Notes under the pieces: generated by a model
The model's input: only the letters and a program-made list of their open reading frames with translations
Database searches by the model: none
What the model was told of the DNA's origin: nothing
Program-made: the position numbers and the translations under genes
In this document: positions 29,635-37,515 of the stretch, one piece after another
Layout: every line of letters starts with the position of its first letter
Numbering within the stretch: the stretch's first letter is position 1
Source: Lentzea alba
GTDB taxonomy: Bacteria; Actinomycetota; Actinomycetes; Mycobacteriales; Pseudonocardiaceae
Assembly (NCBI RefSeq): GCF_011067745.1
Contig: NZ_JAAMPJ010000002.1
Span: 496,001 to 560,000 of the forward strand
Reading direction: 5' to 3'
DNA: 64,000 bases

Positions 29635-30674
29635 CCACGCCCCAGCCAGGCCGGCACATGGCAGCGGAGATCGCCGAACAGCCGTCGATCTTCTCTTCCC
29701 TGTACGCCTCGCGCTCGGCCATCGCCGAGGTGGCCGCCGTGATCCGCGACCGAGCCCCGCGCTTCGTCCTGTTCGCGGCCCGCGGCTCCAGCGACCACGC
29801 CGCCATCTACGCGAAGTACCTGACCGAGATCCTGCTCCAGCTCCCGGCGGGCCTGGTCTCGGCTTCCACGACGACGTTGTACGGCGCCGAGCCCGACCTC
29901 CGCGACGTGCTGCTGGTGACGGTGTCGCAGTCCGGCGGCTCCCCCGACCTGCTGGAGGTCACCGCCTCCTACCGCAGGCGCGGGGCTCTGACCGTGGCGG
30001 TCACCAACACGCCCAACTCGCCGCTGAACGCGGCCGCCGAACTCTCGGTGGACGTCTCCGCGGGCGTCGAGCACGCCGTGGCGGCCACCAAGACCTACTC
30101 GGCCACCCTGCTGGCGTTGTACCTGCTGATCGACGCCGTGCGCGGCGGCGACGGCGAGGCCGCGGCGTCGCTGGGCGACCTGGCGCAGGTGACCCTGGAC
30201 GCGTCGGCTCCGACCGTCGAGGAGGCCGTGCGCCGCTACCGGTTCGTGGACCGCGTGCTCACCACCGGCCGCGGCTACTCCTACGCGACGGCGCTGGAGG
30301 CTTCGCTCAAGCTCGCGGAGACGTCGTATCTGGCGGCCCGCGCCTACAGCGGCGCCGACCTGCTGCACGGCCCGGTGGCGGCGGTGGACGGTGAGACGGC
30401 GGTTCTCGCGATCACCTCGCTGGGCAAGGGCGGCGACTCGATCCGCGACGCCCTCGACGTGGTGCACCAGCGTGGCGCGGACGTCGTGGCCGTCGGTTCG
30501 GCTTCGGAGAAGGTGGGCGCGACGCTGTCGATCCCCATCCCGGAAACGACCGAGGAAGTGGCTCCAGTGCTGGAGATCCTCCCCGTGCAGCGCCTCGCCT
30601 ACGGCCTGGCGCTGGCCCGCGGCGGCGACCCGGACAGCCCGCGCGGCCTGAACAAGGTCACCCGCACGCTGTGA
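29631..30674 (+). CDS. SIS-domain glucosamine-6-phosphate deaminase (NagB-II type)
   Basis: A 347-aa protein with two sugar-isomerase (SIS) domains, about residues 35-165 and 195-335, and no glutaminase domain. Phosphate-binding serine motifs are ARGSSDHA and VSQSGGSPD in the first half; the C-terminus ends RGLNKVTRTL, like the isomerase part of GlmS. Free-standing versions in GlcNAc operons act as glucosamine-6-phosphate deaminases (NagB-II) giving fructose-6-phosphate and ammonia. It overlaps the GH3 gene by four bases and ends the dasABC operon at a strong terminator. Confidence 0.82.
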   Translation: MTTPQPGRHMAAEIAEQPSIFSSLYASRSAIAEVAAVIRDRAPRFVLFAARGSSDHAAIYAKYLTEILLQLPAGLVSASTTTLYGAEPDLRDVLLVTVSQSGGSPDLLEVTASYRRRGALTVAVTNTPNSPLNAAAELSVDVSAGVEHAVAATKTYSATLLALYLLIDAVRGGDGEAAASLGDLAQVTLDASAPTVEEAVRRYRFVDRVLTTGRGYSYATALEASLKLAETSYLAARAYSGADLLHGPVAAVDGETAVLAITSLGKGGDSIRDALDVVHQRGADVVAVGSASEKVGATLSIPIPETTEEVAPVLEILPVQRLAYGLALARGGDPDSPRGLNKVTRTL

Positions 30675-30679
30675 ACACT

Positions 30680-30718
30680 CGAAAGGGCCGCCCGGAACTG
30701 TTCCGGGCGGCCCTTTCG
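30680..30718. terminator. Bidirectional terminator after the das operon
   Basis: Perfect 18-bp arms (30680-30697 and 30701-30718) around a 3-nt loop, with GAAAGGG/CCCTTTC at the base giving a U-run on either strand. It sits six bases before the stop of the converging serine hydrolase gene, so it can serve both transcripts. Confidence 0.9.
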
Positions 30719-30724
30719 CTCGTC

Positions 30725-31765
30725 TCAGCCGAAGATCTCCTCGATGAGCCGTGCCGTCGCCTGCTGGAACGGCACGGCCAGGGACAGGCCGGCGTCGTCC
30801 ACGTAGTTCAGCGCGGCGGTGAGGGTCTTGCTGCCGTCGACCGTGCAGTACATCAACGCGGCGTGGCCCATGATGCCGCCGTTGTGGGTGATCACCTTGC
30901 CGCTGCTCGTTTCCTGCACGAACACGCCCAGGCCGTACGGCACCTTGGTGTGCGGCTCGAACATCTCGGCGAGCAGCGGGGAGGGCAGGAGCTTGCCGCT
31001 CACGAGCGCGGTGATGAAGGTGTGGAGGTCGGCGGTCGTCGAGATCATGTCGCCACCGCTGGAGATCCACGAGGGGTTGTGGTGGGTGACGTCGATCGTC
31101 TTCTCCGCGCCGTCGACCTCGTACCGGTAGTAGGCGTGGGCGTGCGGTTCGCCGACCTCCGTCTCGGTCGTGGGCACCACGGTGTCCGCCAGCCCCAACG
31201 GTTCGAAGATCAGCCGCTGCATCTCCTCGGCGAGTGAGCGGCCGGTGACCTTCTCGATCAGCAGCCTGGCGATCACGTAGTTGGTGTTGGAGTAGCTCCA
31301 ATCCGCGCCCGGCTCGAACCGCGCGGGCTTGGCGAGTGCGAGTCGCACGAGCTCCTCCGGCAGGTACGTCCGGAACCGGTTGTTCACCCATTCCTCGCCC
31401 TGCCAAGCGATTCCGGGCACGACCGAGCCGTCTTCGAAGACCTCACCGGTGAAGTTGAAGATCCCGCTGGTGTGCTGCAGCAGCATGCGCACCGTGATCC
31501 GCCGGTCGATCCCGAACTCCGGCAGGTGGTCGTCCACCGGGCCGTCCAGCTCGATCACGCCCTCGTCCACGAGCTGCAGCACCACCGTCGCGACGAAGGT
31601 CTTGGTGTTGCTGCCGATCCGGACCCGGCCGTCGAGCGGCGGCGCTGCGCTCTTCCCGAGCTCGCTCAGGCCGGCGGAACCGACCCACTCACCGCGCTCG
31701 TCGTGCACCCGCATCTGGAGGCCGGTGAAGCCCGTCTCGACGATCTCCTGGATGGTCTTCTGCAT
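30725..31765 (-). CDS. Serine beta-lactamase-like / D-Ala-D-Ala carboxypeptidase-like hydrolase
   Basis: About 346 aa, class C beta-lactamase / esterase fold. The active-site SxxK is SNTK in VRIGSNTKTFVATV, the YxN motif is YSN in WSYSNTNYVIARL and the third motif is HNGG (ITHNGGIMG). There is no signal peptide, so it is probably cytoplasmic and acts on small peptides or esters rather than on the wall. The ATG at 31765 (MQKTIQEIV) has GGGG 9 nt upstream; the ATG at 31774 is an alternative. It is a single gene between two terminators. Confidence 0.82.
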   Translation of the reverse strand: MQKTIQEIVETGFTGLQMRVHDERGEWVGSAGLSELGKSAAPPLDGRVRIGSNTKTFVATVVLQLVDEGVIELDGPVDDHLPEFGIDRRITVRMLLQHTSGIFNFTGEVFEDGSVVPGIAWQGEEWVNNRFRTYLPEELVRLALAKPARFEPGADWSYSNTNYVIARLLIEKVTGRSLAEEMQRLIFEPLGLADTVVPTTETEVGEPHAHAYYRYEVDGAEKTIDVTHHNPSWISSGGDMISTTADLHTFITALVSGKLLPSPLLAEMFEPHTKVPYGLGVFVQETSSGKVITHNGGIMGHAALMYCTVDGSKTLTAALNYVDDAGLSLAVPFQQATARLIEEIFG

Positions 31766-31885
31766 CGTGATCATCCCCAGTGCTCGTTGTTTCCGATGCA
31801 GAAAACGCTACGTTGCGTTCGCATGCAGCAACAACAAACACGGGTCTTGTGATCGATATTCATGCAGTTCAGTGGCTTAGAATTG

Positions 31886-31925
31886 TTGCAACGGCTCTGT
31901 TTTCAATGCAACAGAGCCGTTGCAA
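31886..31925 (-). terminator. Terminator after nagA
   Basis: Perfect 16-bp arms TTGCAACGGCTCTGTT (31886-31901) and its complement (31910-31925) around an 8-nt loop, 17 bp beyond the nagA stop on the minus strand. There is no long U-tract, as is common in actinobacteria. Confidence 0.8.
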
Positions 31926-31942
31926 TGAACTCATCCTGAACG

Positions 31943-33142
31943 CTACTGCCCGGCGGTGGCGTATCCGGCCGACACAGGCTGGGCGGGCACCGCGGCGTCG
32001 AACACGATCCGGCCGTCCACCCACACCTTCTTGGGGCGCAGGTCGTCGTCCCACCACACGAGGTCCGCGACGGCACCAGGCGCGAGGCGCCCGAGCCCGG
32101 ACTCGCCGATCACCTCGGCCGGCACGATCGTCGCGGACGCCAGCGCGTCCGCCATCGGCACGCCCACGGACACGATGTTCCGCACGGCCCGGTCCAGCGT
32201 CAGCGCGGACCCGGCGATCGTGCCCTCCGGCGACCGCGGCACACCGTCCTCGGTGAGCAGCACATCGGCGCCACCCAGGTGGTACCGGCCGGGCGGCATC
32301 CCCGCCGCCGCAACGGCATCGGTCACCAACGCGACCCGCGCACCGGCGGCGTTGAACACCAACCGGCACACGTCCGGACCGACATGTGCCAGGTCGGCGA
32401 TCAGGCCGAGCGTGAAGCGTTCGTCGACGAGCGCCACACCGGGCACACCCGGTTCACGATGGCCGAGCGGCCGCTGGGCGTTGAACAGGTGCGTCACCAT
32501 GCGGGCACCGGCGTCGGCGGCGGCCCGCGTCTGCTCACCGGTGGCGTCGGAGTGCCCGACAGCCACCAGAACACCCGCTTCGACCAGCCTGCGCACGGCC
32601 TCCAGGCCGCCCGGCTGCTCCGGCGCCAACGTCACCATCCGCAACGCGCGTCGCAGGGTGTCGTCGTTCAACAGGGCAGAGATCTGGTCCGGCCCAGGCT
32701 CGACCATGAACGACGGATCGTGCACGCCGGCCCGCTTCGGTGACAGAAAGGGGCCCTCGAGGTGCACGCCGAGGGGGCGCGCTCCCACTCCGTCCGGCAG
32801 CGCGGCAGACGCCGCCAGAACAGCACGGGCCTGACGTATGACGACGTCGACCGGCGCGGTGATCAGCGTGGGCAAGAACCGGGTCACCCCGGTCGAGGGC
32901 AAAGCCTCGGCCACGGACCGCATCCCGTCGGCGTCGACCTCGGCGAAGTCGACGCCGACGGCGCCGTTCACCTGGACGTCGACGAGCCCGGGGGTGAGCA
33001 GTCCATCGGAGAGGACCTCCGCGCCGGGTGGTGCTTCACCGGTGGTCACCTCGACGATGCGGCCGTCCCTGATCCGCACCGAGGCAGGACCGACGATCGT
33101 GCGACCGAGCAAAGCGCGCGGTGCTGCGACAACGGCGTCCAA
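31943..33142 (-). CDS. nagA: N-acetylglucosamine-6-phosphate deacetylase
   Basis: A 399-aa amidohydrolase-superfamily enzyme that removes acetate from GlcNAc-6-phosphate. The metal-site motif HLEGPFLSPKRAG, VGHSDAT and THLFNAQRPLGHREPG, with the catalytic aspartate in LVTDAVAAAGM, are all present. The TTG at 33142 is chosen because AAGGAGG lies 5 nt before it; the longer frame from 33169 would place the DasR operator inside the coding region. The product GlcN-6-P is the substrate of the deaminase at 29631 and the known effector of DasR, closing a regulatory loop. Confidence 0.93.
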   Translation of the reverse strand: MDAVVAAPRALLGRTIVGPASVRIRDGRIVEVTTGEAPPGAEVLSDGLLTPGLVDVQVNGAVGVDFAEVDADGMRSVAEALPSTGVTRFLPTLITAPVDVVIRQARAVLAASAALPDGVGARPLGVHLEGPFLSPKRAGVHDPSFMVEPGPDQISALLNDDTLRRALRMVTLAPEQPGGLEAVRRLVEAGVLVAVGHSDATGEQTRAAADAGARMVTHLFNAQRPLGHREPGVPGVALVDERFTLGLIADLAHVGPDVCRLVFNAAGARVALVTDAVAAAGMPPGRYHLGGADVLLTEDGVPRSPEGTIAGSALTLDRAVRNIVSVGVPMADALASATIVPAEVIGESGLGRLAPGAVADLVWWDDDLRPKKVWVDGRIVFDAAVPAQPVSAGYATAGQ

Positions 33143-33154
33143 GATCCCTCCTTG

Positions 33155-33170
33155 AATGGTCCAGACCATT
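33155..33170 (-). promoter_or_regulatory. DasR operator (dre site) before nagA
   Basis: AATGGTCCAGACCATT is a near-perfect palindrome matching the dre consensus at 13 of 16 positions. It ends 13 bp upstream of the nagA TTG start, overlapping the leader. It lies between nagA and the divergent FadR-type gene, so it could affect both. Confidence 0.85.
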
Positions 33171-33333
33171 ATGGCGGCTTGTGCGGGTTCCCGTCACGTC
33201 TCGTTAAGAGATAACCATCCCACATAGCATCCCGTGAATCACGGCCATATCGCACGGCCTCCGCCGAAGATGACCATCCGTGGCGCATACTGGACCCCAG
33301 ACATCCGAGGTCTACCGACGAGTTGAGGGTGCC

Positions 33334-34008
33334 GTGGCAGTCACTGACGACGCGATCCTGCGGGTCAAGGAGATGATCGTTTCGGGCGAGCTCAAGCCCG
33401 GCGACCGCCTCCCGCGTGAGGCTGACCTGGCCGAACGTCTCGGTCTGTCGCGCAACTCACTGCGCGAGGCCGTGAAGGCGCTGTCACTCGTCCGAGTGCT
33501 CGACGTCCGCCAGGGCGACGGCACCTACGTCTCTTCGCTACGAGCCGACGACCTGCTCGGCGCCCTGTCGTTCGTGCTCGACCTGCACCGCGGCGAAGAC
33601 TCGGTGCTCGAAGTCCTGCAGGTCCGCCGCATCCTGGAACCCGCCGCCGCCGCGATGGCCGCCCAGCGCGTCGACCCTGACGAGATCATCAAGCTGCGAG
33701 CGTTGTGCGACGCCGCCGAGTCCGCCAAGTCCGTCGAGGAACTCGTCGAGCACGACCTCGACTTCCACCGCGCCATCGCCCAGTGCTCCGGCAACGCCTA
33801 CCTGGCCCAACTGCTCGACACGCTGGCCGGTCCCACCGTCCGCGTCCGCATCTGGCGCGGCATCACCCAGTCCAACGCCGTCGACCGCACGGTCGCCGAG
33901 CACCGCGCCATCGTGGACGCGCTCGCCGCCCACCAGCCGGAACTCGCCCGCAGCTGGTCGACGGTGCACGTGGCCGGCGTCGAGCAGTGGCTGTCCGACC
34001 TGGCCTGA
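33334..34008 (+). CDS. FadR-type GntR regulator (FCD domain)
   Basis: A 224-aa protein. The winged helix (about 3-70) reads DAILRVKEMIVSGELKPGDRLPREADLAERLGLSRNSLREAVKALSLVRVLDVRQGDGTYV. The FCD effector domain follows, with metal-binding residues in HDLDFHRAIA and the C-terminal EHRAIVDALAA. The GTG at 33334 with GAGGG before it gives the usual family N-terminus (VAVTDDAIL); a GTG at 33280 would add 18 residues. Divergence from nagA suggests a role in amino-sugar or a linked carbon pathway; the effector is unknown. Confidence 0.85.
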   Translation: MAVTDDAILRVKEMIVSGELKPGDRLPREADLAERLGLSRNSLREAVKALSLVRVLDVRQGDGTYVSSLRADDLLGALSFVLDLHRGEDSVLEVLQVRRILEPAAAAMAAQRVDPDEIIKLRALCDAAESAKSVEELVEHDLDFHRAIAQCSGNAYLAQLLDTLAGPTVRVRIWRGITQSNAVDRTVAEHRAIVDALAAHQPELARSWSTVHVAGVEQWLSDLA

Positions 34009-34020
34009 TCGGTCGCGGAC

Positions 34021-34050
34021 AATGAAAAACCCGGCCCACGAGGGACCGGG
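34021..34050 (-). terminator. Terminator of the NYN nuclease gene
   Basis: On the minus strand an 8-bp GC-rich stem (CCCGG-CCC pairing with GGG-CCGGG, one bulged base) is followed by GTTTTTCATT, a clear U-tract. It lies about 40 bp beyond the NYN gene stop and 12 bp beyond the fadR-like stop, separating the converging genes. Confidence 0.75.
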
Positions 34051-34091
34051 CGGATATGCATACACGTTAGCACGTTGCATGCATGTATGAC

Positions 34092-34829
34092 TTACCAGCC
34101 AGCGGGCCGGGTGTAGCGCCCCGCTGGATCAGGCAGCTGATGGCGTTGATAGTCCACCACCGTCAACGTCCTCCACCAGTGATGGCCGGTACCGACGCCC
34201 GTTCCCGCGTTCATCGACAAAGCGCCAGCCGTGTAGCCGCTGCCGGGGTTGACCACGCCGACAGGCACTCTCCGCCAGGCGTGATCGACCGGCAAGCGAA
34301 GATCGCTGTCATTGCTGATGAGAACGACGGCGTCAACCGCCCCACCGAGTACGTCCACCAGCAAATGCGCAGCAACGTTGACGTCAGAACCCTTCTCTTC
34401 GAACGTCGCCACGGATGCCATGAACAGCGCACCGGCGACCGGCTGCCCCTGAGCCTGCACCTTGATCGGCCAGTCAGGATGAACCAGCACAGGACGGCCG
34501 CGGTTGCCTTCGGTCGCCAGCGGTCGCTTGATCACCTTGCTGATGTAGTTGCCGTACTCGATGTGGTCAACACTCCCGGCTGCGAGCAGCGCCTTCAGGT
34601 AAACGTCCTGGTCCTGCGAGCCGGACGCGTTGTGGGCGGAACTGATCCTGGCGGTGCAGTAGACGATCCGATCGATCTGAGCACCTGGCCAGTTCGCAGC
34701 CTGCTCGGTCAACAGAGTGTCGACCAGAGCTCTCACATCGAGCCAGCGCCAACCTGCGGTGCCACGGCCACAGTGCTTTCTTCCTCCGTAGTAAAGGTTG
34801 TAGCCATCCACATAAACGCCCACACGCAT
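34092..34829 (-). CDS. NYN-domain (PIN-like) predicted ribonuclease
   Basis: A 245-aa protein. The N-terminal RVGVYVDGYNLYYGGR carries the first acidic residue (Asp8) of the NYN/LabA-type PIN-like fold. Later acidic motifs are KGSDVNVAAHLLVD and VVLISNDSDLRLPVDHA, which complete a metal-dependent nuclease centre. The start at 34829 is supported by a -10/-35 pair placing transcription at the ATG. It is a single gene with its own promoter and terminator. The RNA target is unknown; no partner of a known defence system is adjacent. Confidence 0.83.
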   Translation of the reverse strand: MRVGVYVDGYNLYYGGRKHCGRGTAGWRWLDVRALVDTLLTEQAANWPGAQIDRIVYCTARISSAHNASGSQDQDVYLKALLAAGSVDHIEYGNYISKVIKRPLATEGNRGRPVLVHPDWPIKVQAQGQPVAGALFMASVATFEEKGSDVNVAAHLLVDVLGGAVDAVVLISNDSDLRLPVDHAWRRVPVGVVNPGSGYTAGALSMNAGTGVGTGHHWWRTLTVVDYQRHQLPDPAGRYTRPAGW

Positions 34830-34835
34830 CCGTCG

Positions 34836-34864
34836 ACGATAGCCCGATTCCACATTGGACCCAA
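34836..34864 (-). promoter_or_regulatory. Leaderless-type promoter of the NYN gene
   Basis: Minus-strand TTGGGT (complement of 34859-34864) and TATCGT (complement of 34836-34841) are separated by exactly 17 bp. The ATG begins 6 nt after the -10, so the transcript would start at or next to the first codon. Confidence 0.6.
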
Positions 34865-34877
34865 ACGAGTGAACGCT

Positions 34878-35756
34878 TCAGACCTGGCGTAGCTGCTCCA
34901 GCACCGCGCGCACCGCAGGCTGCCCATCCGCCCGATGCCGCACGACAGCTGAAACAGTCCGAAAAACCTGCTGCTTCAACGGCCGCAAAGCCACCCCGGG
35001 CCGCCGAGCCACGGACGGCACCAACGCCACCCCGAGACCGGCCTCGACGAGCCCGCACATCACCCCGAAGTCGTCGCAATAAGCCTGCGCCCGCGGCACG
35101 AACCCGGCCGCACCACACGCACGCTGCGTCAGCTCGTGGCACGAGGCGTCGGTGCGAGGCATGATCCACGGCCGTTCGGCCAACACCGACAGATCCACGG
35201 AATCCTGCTGCACCAACGGATCGCTCAACGGCAAGGCAACGTTCACCGGCTCCACGAACAATTCGAAGGCCTCGCAAGAAGTGGGCAACGAGCGCGGCAT
35301 GATGTTGTAGGAGTGGATGACCGCGATGTCGATGTCCCCGCGGCGCAACGCCGGCAGCGAAGCCTCGGGTTCCATCTCGTGCACGAAAAGCTCCACATCG
35401 GACCCGTGCGCCGACCGCAGCACCTGAATCACCCGCGGCAGCAACAAAGCGACCGACGCGAACGCCCCGACGCGCACCACGCCGGACACGGAAGTCCGCA
35501 ACGAAGCCAAGTCCGCCTCGGCCGCGGCCAGTTGGTCCAGCACGAGCTGCGTGTGCGCGGCCAGCACGTGTCCGGCACGCGTGAGAACCAGCTTTCGCCC
35601 GTCCCGTTCGACCAACGCCACCCCGGCCTCACGTTCCAGAGCAGCCAGCTGCTGGGACACGGCGGGAGAGGTCACGTGCAGGGCCTCCGCCGCAGCGGTG
35701 ACCGTGCCGTGGACCGACAGAGCATGGAGCAAACGGAGCCGTCGTACGTCCAACAC
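34878..35756 (-). CDS. LysR-family transcriptional regulator
   Basis: A 292-aa regulator. The N-terminal helix-turn-helix is RLRLLHALSVHGTVTAAAEALHVTSPAVSQQLAALEREAGVALVER, and the substrate-binding domain starts at about residue 90 (GVVRVGAFASVALLLPRVIQVL). It is divergent from the dapA gene across 71 bp that hold AACGTT repeats and the palindrome GGAACTTTCC, a plausible operator. By the usual LysR pattern it should control dapA or itself; the effector is unknown. Start GTG at 35756. Confidence 0.85.
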   Translation of the reverse strand: MLDVRRLRLLHALSVHGTVTAAAEALHVTSPAVSQQLAALEREAGVALVERDGRKLVLTRAGHVLAAHTQLVLDQLAAAEADLASLRTSVSGVVRVGAFASVALLLPRVIQVLRSAHGSDVELFVHEMEPEASLPALRRGDIDIAVIHSYNIMPRSLPTSCEAFELFVEPVNVALPLSDPLVQQDSVDLSVLAERPWIMPRTDASCHELTQRACGAAGFVPRAQAYCDDFGVMCGLVEAGLGVALVPSVARRPGVALRPLKQQVFRTVSAVVRHRADGQPAVRAVLEQLRQV

Positions 35757-35827
35757 AAAGCTCAGCTTAACGTTCCGAGCAGAACTTCTAACTGGAACTT
35801 TCCAAACGTTCGAGTCACGCTGGAGTC

Positions 35828-36688
35828 ATGTTCGGACGAGTGCTGGTAGCGATGGTCACCCCGTTCACCCCCGACGGTGACCTGGACCTCAAGGGTGCGC
35901 AGGAGCTGGCGGCGCACCTCGTTGGCAAACAAGGCGTGGACGGGCTGGTCGTCAACGGCACGACCGGCGAGGCGCCGACCACGACCGACGCCGAGAAGGC
36001 GCAGCTCATCAAGGCCGTGAAGGAAGCGGTCGGCGACAACACCAAGATCCTCGCGGGCGTCGGCACCAACTCCACCCGCCACACCATCGAGCTCGCCCAC
36101 CAAGCGGAGCAGAACGGCGCGGACGGGCTGCTCGTCGTCACGCCGTACTACAGCAAGCCCACCCAGGAAGGCGTCGAGAACCACTTCCGGCAGGTCGCCG
36201 ACGCAAGTGGCCTCCCGGCGCTGCTCTACGACATCCCCGGCCGCACCGGCACCGCGATCGAGACCGAGACGCTGCTGCGGCTGTCCGAGCACCCGCGGAT
36301 CGTCGGCGTGAAGGACTGCAAGGTCGACCTGCTCGCGACGGCGAAGGTCATCGCCGAGACCGGGCTCGACTTCTACTCCGGCAACGACGAGCTGATCCTG
36401 CCGCTGTACTCGATCGGCGGCGTCGGCACGGTCAGCACCGTCGGGCACGTCGTCGGCAACGAGATCAAGGCGATGCTCGACGCCTACGACGAGGGCGACA
36501 ACAAGGAAGCCCTGCGCCGCCACCAGGCCATGCTGCCGGTGATCACCGCGATCATGACCCGCGAACCCGGCGCCGTCGCGGTCAAGGCCGCGCTCAACCT
36601 GCTCGGACTCCCGGCGGGCCCGGTCCGCGAACCGCTCGCCGGGGCCACGCCCACCCTCATCGCCGAACTGCAGGCCCTCTTCGCCTAG
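35828..36688 (+). CDS. dapA: 4-hydroxy-tetrahydrodipicolinate synthase
   Basis: A 286-aa TIM-barrel aldolase condensing pyruvate with aspartate semialdehyde for lysine and diaminopimelate. Key residues are visible: Thr pair in VNGTTGEAPT, Tyr in VTPYYSKPT, Arg in IPGRTGT and the Schiff-base Lys in IVGVKDCK. The sequence reads as a true DapA rather than a sugar-acid aldolase, although its place next to the fucose operon leaves a 2-keto-3-deoxy-acid aldolase role open. Its stop overlaps that of the converging lactonase gene (CTAG, 36685-36688). Confidence 0.85.
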   Translation: MFGRVLVAMVTPFTPDGDLDLKGAQELAAHLVGKQGVDGLVVNGTTGEAPTTTDAEKAQLIKAVKEAVGDNTKILAGVGTNSTRHTIELAHQAEQNGADGLLVVTPYYSKPTQEGVENHFRQVADASGLPALLYDIPGRTGTAIETETLLRLSEHPRIVGVKDCKVDLLATAKVIAETGLDFYSGNDELILPLYSIGGVGTVSTVGHVVGNEIKAMLDAYDEGDNKEALRRHQAMLPVITAIMTREPGAVAVKAALNLLGLPAGPVREPLAGATPTLIAELQALFA

Positions 36689-37515
36689 AGCGCGTAGACC
36701 CGGCGAGCAGTGCCCGCGAAGATCGCGGCCTGCTCGTCGGGTGACAGCTCGGAAACCAGTTCCCGAGCTGCTCCGAGCCACTCGTCATAGGTGGCCGCCA
36801 ACAGGCACACCGGCCAGTCCGAGCCGAACATCAGGCGCGAAGGACCGAACGCGTCCAGCACCACCTCGAAGTACGGCCGCAAAGCAGCCACGTCCCAGGA
36901 CTTCCAGTCAGCCTCGGTGACCAGGCCGGACAGCTTGCACGTCACGTTCTCGTGCGCCGCCATCGAGCGAATCAGCTCGGCCCACTCCCCCGCGTCGGAC
37001 CCGATCGCGGGCTTCGAGCAGTGGTCCACCACGAACTGAACCTGAGGCAACGCCGCCACGGTCCGGCGCGCCGCCGGCAGCTGGTGCGGCAACGTCAGCA
37101 GCTCGTAGATCAGCCCGCGCGCGCCAACGGCCGCGAGCCCGTTCCAGACGTCCTTGCGACACAACCACTCCGGGTCCGGCTCGCCCTGAACCTGATGCCG
37201 GATCCCGCGCAGCCAAGAGCCATCAGGGCCGTCGACCAACGCGTCCAACGCATCGCCCACGCCCGCGGACGTCAGGTCGGTCCAGCCCACCACCGCGCCG
37301 ACGACGTCCGAAGAAGCCGCCACCGCGAGGAACTCCGGCGTCTCCTCCGGCACGCACACCGTCTGCACCAGCACGGAAGCGGAGACCGAAGGCGCCGCGG
37401 CGACGAAGTCCGGCTCCAGGAACGATCGCCGGATCACGCCCATCGGCGGATCGGTGATCCAGTCCTGGTCCCGTACCGACAGGTCCCACAGGTGGTGATG
37501 GGCATCGACGATCAC
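36685..37515 (-). CDS. L-fucono-1,5-lactonase-like amidohydrolase
   Basis: A 276-aa amidohydrolase-2 family protein beginning IVDAHHHLWDLSVRDQDWI, with the metal-site HxH at the N-terminus, FVVDHCSKPAIGS in the middle and MFGSDWPVCLLAATYDEWL near the end. This arrangement is typical of fuconolactone/rhamnonolactone hydrolases. The GTG at 37515 overlaps the aldo/keto reductase stop (GTGA). In the operon it would open the lactone made by the reductase to L-fuconate. It is the last gene of the operon. Confidence 0.85.
   Translation of the reverse strand: MIVDAHHHLWDLSVRDQDWITDPPMGVIRRSFLEPDFVAAAPSVSASVLVQTVCVPEETPEFLAVAASSDVVGAVVGWTDLTSAGVGDALDALVDGPDGSWLRGIRHQVQGEPDPEWLCRKDVWNGLAAVGARGLIYELLTLPHQLPAARRTVAALPQVQFVVDHCSKPAIGSDAGEWAELIRSMAAHENVTCKLSGLVTEADWKSWDVAALRPYFEVVLDAFGPSRLMFGSDWPVCLLAATYDEWLGAARELVSELSPDEQAAIFAGTARRVYAL

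Noticed and set aside
33143..33169. Upstream nagA start at 33169
   Set aside because: It would place the DasR operator and the AAGGAGG ribosome-binding site inside the coding sequence; the TTG at 33142 fits both.
34051..34091. ATGCATACACGTTAGCACGT-like palindromic stretch beyond the NYN gene
   Set aside because: Short CATACA/TGTATG arms with a 19-nt spacer are too weak to call an operator or attachment site on their own.
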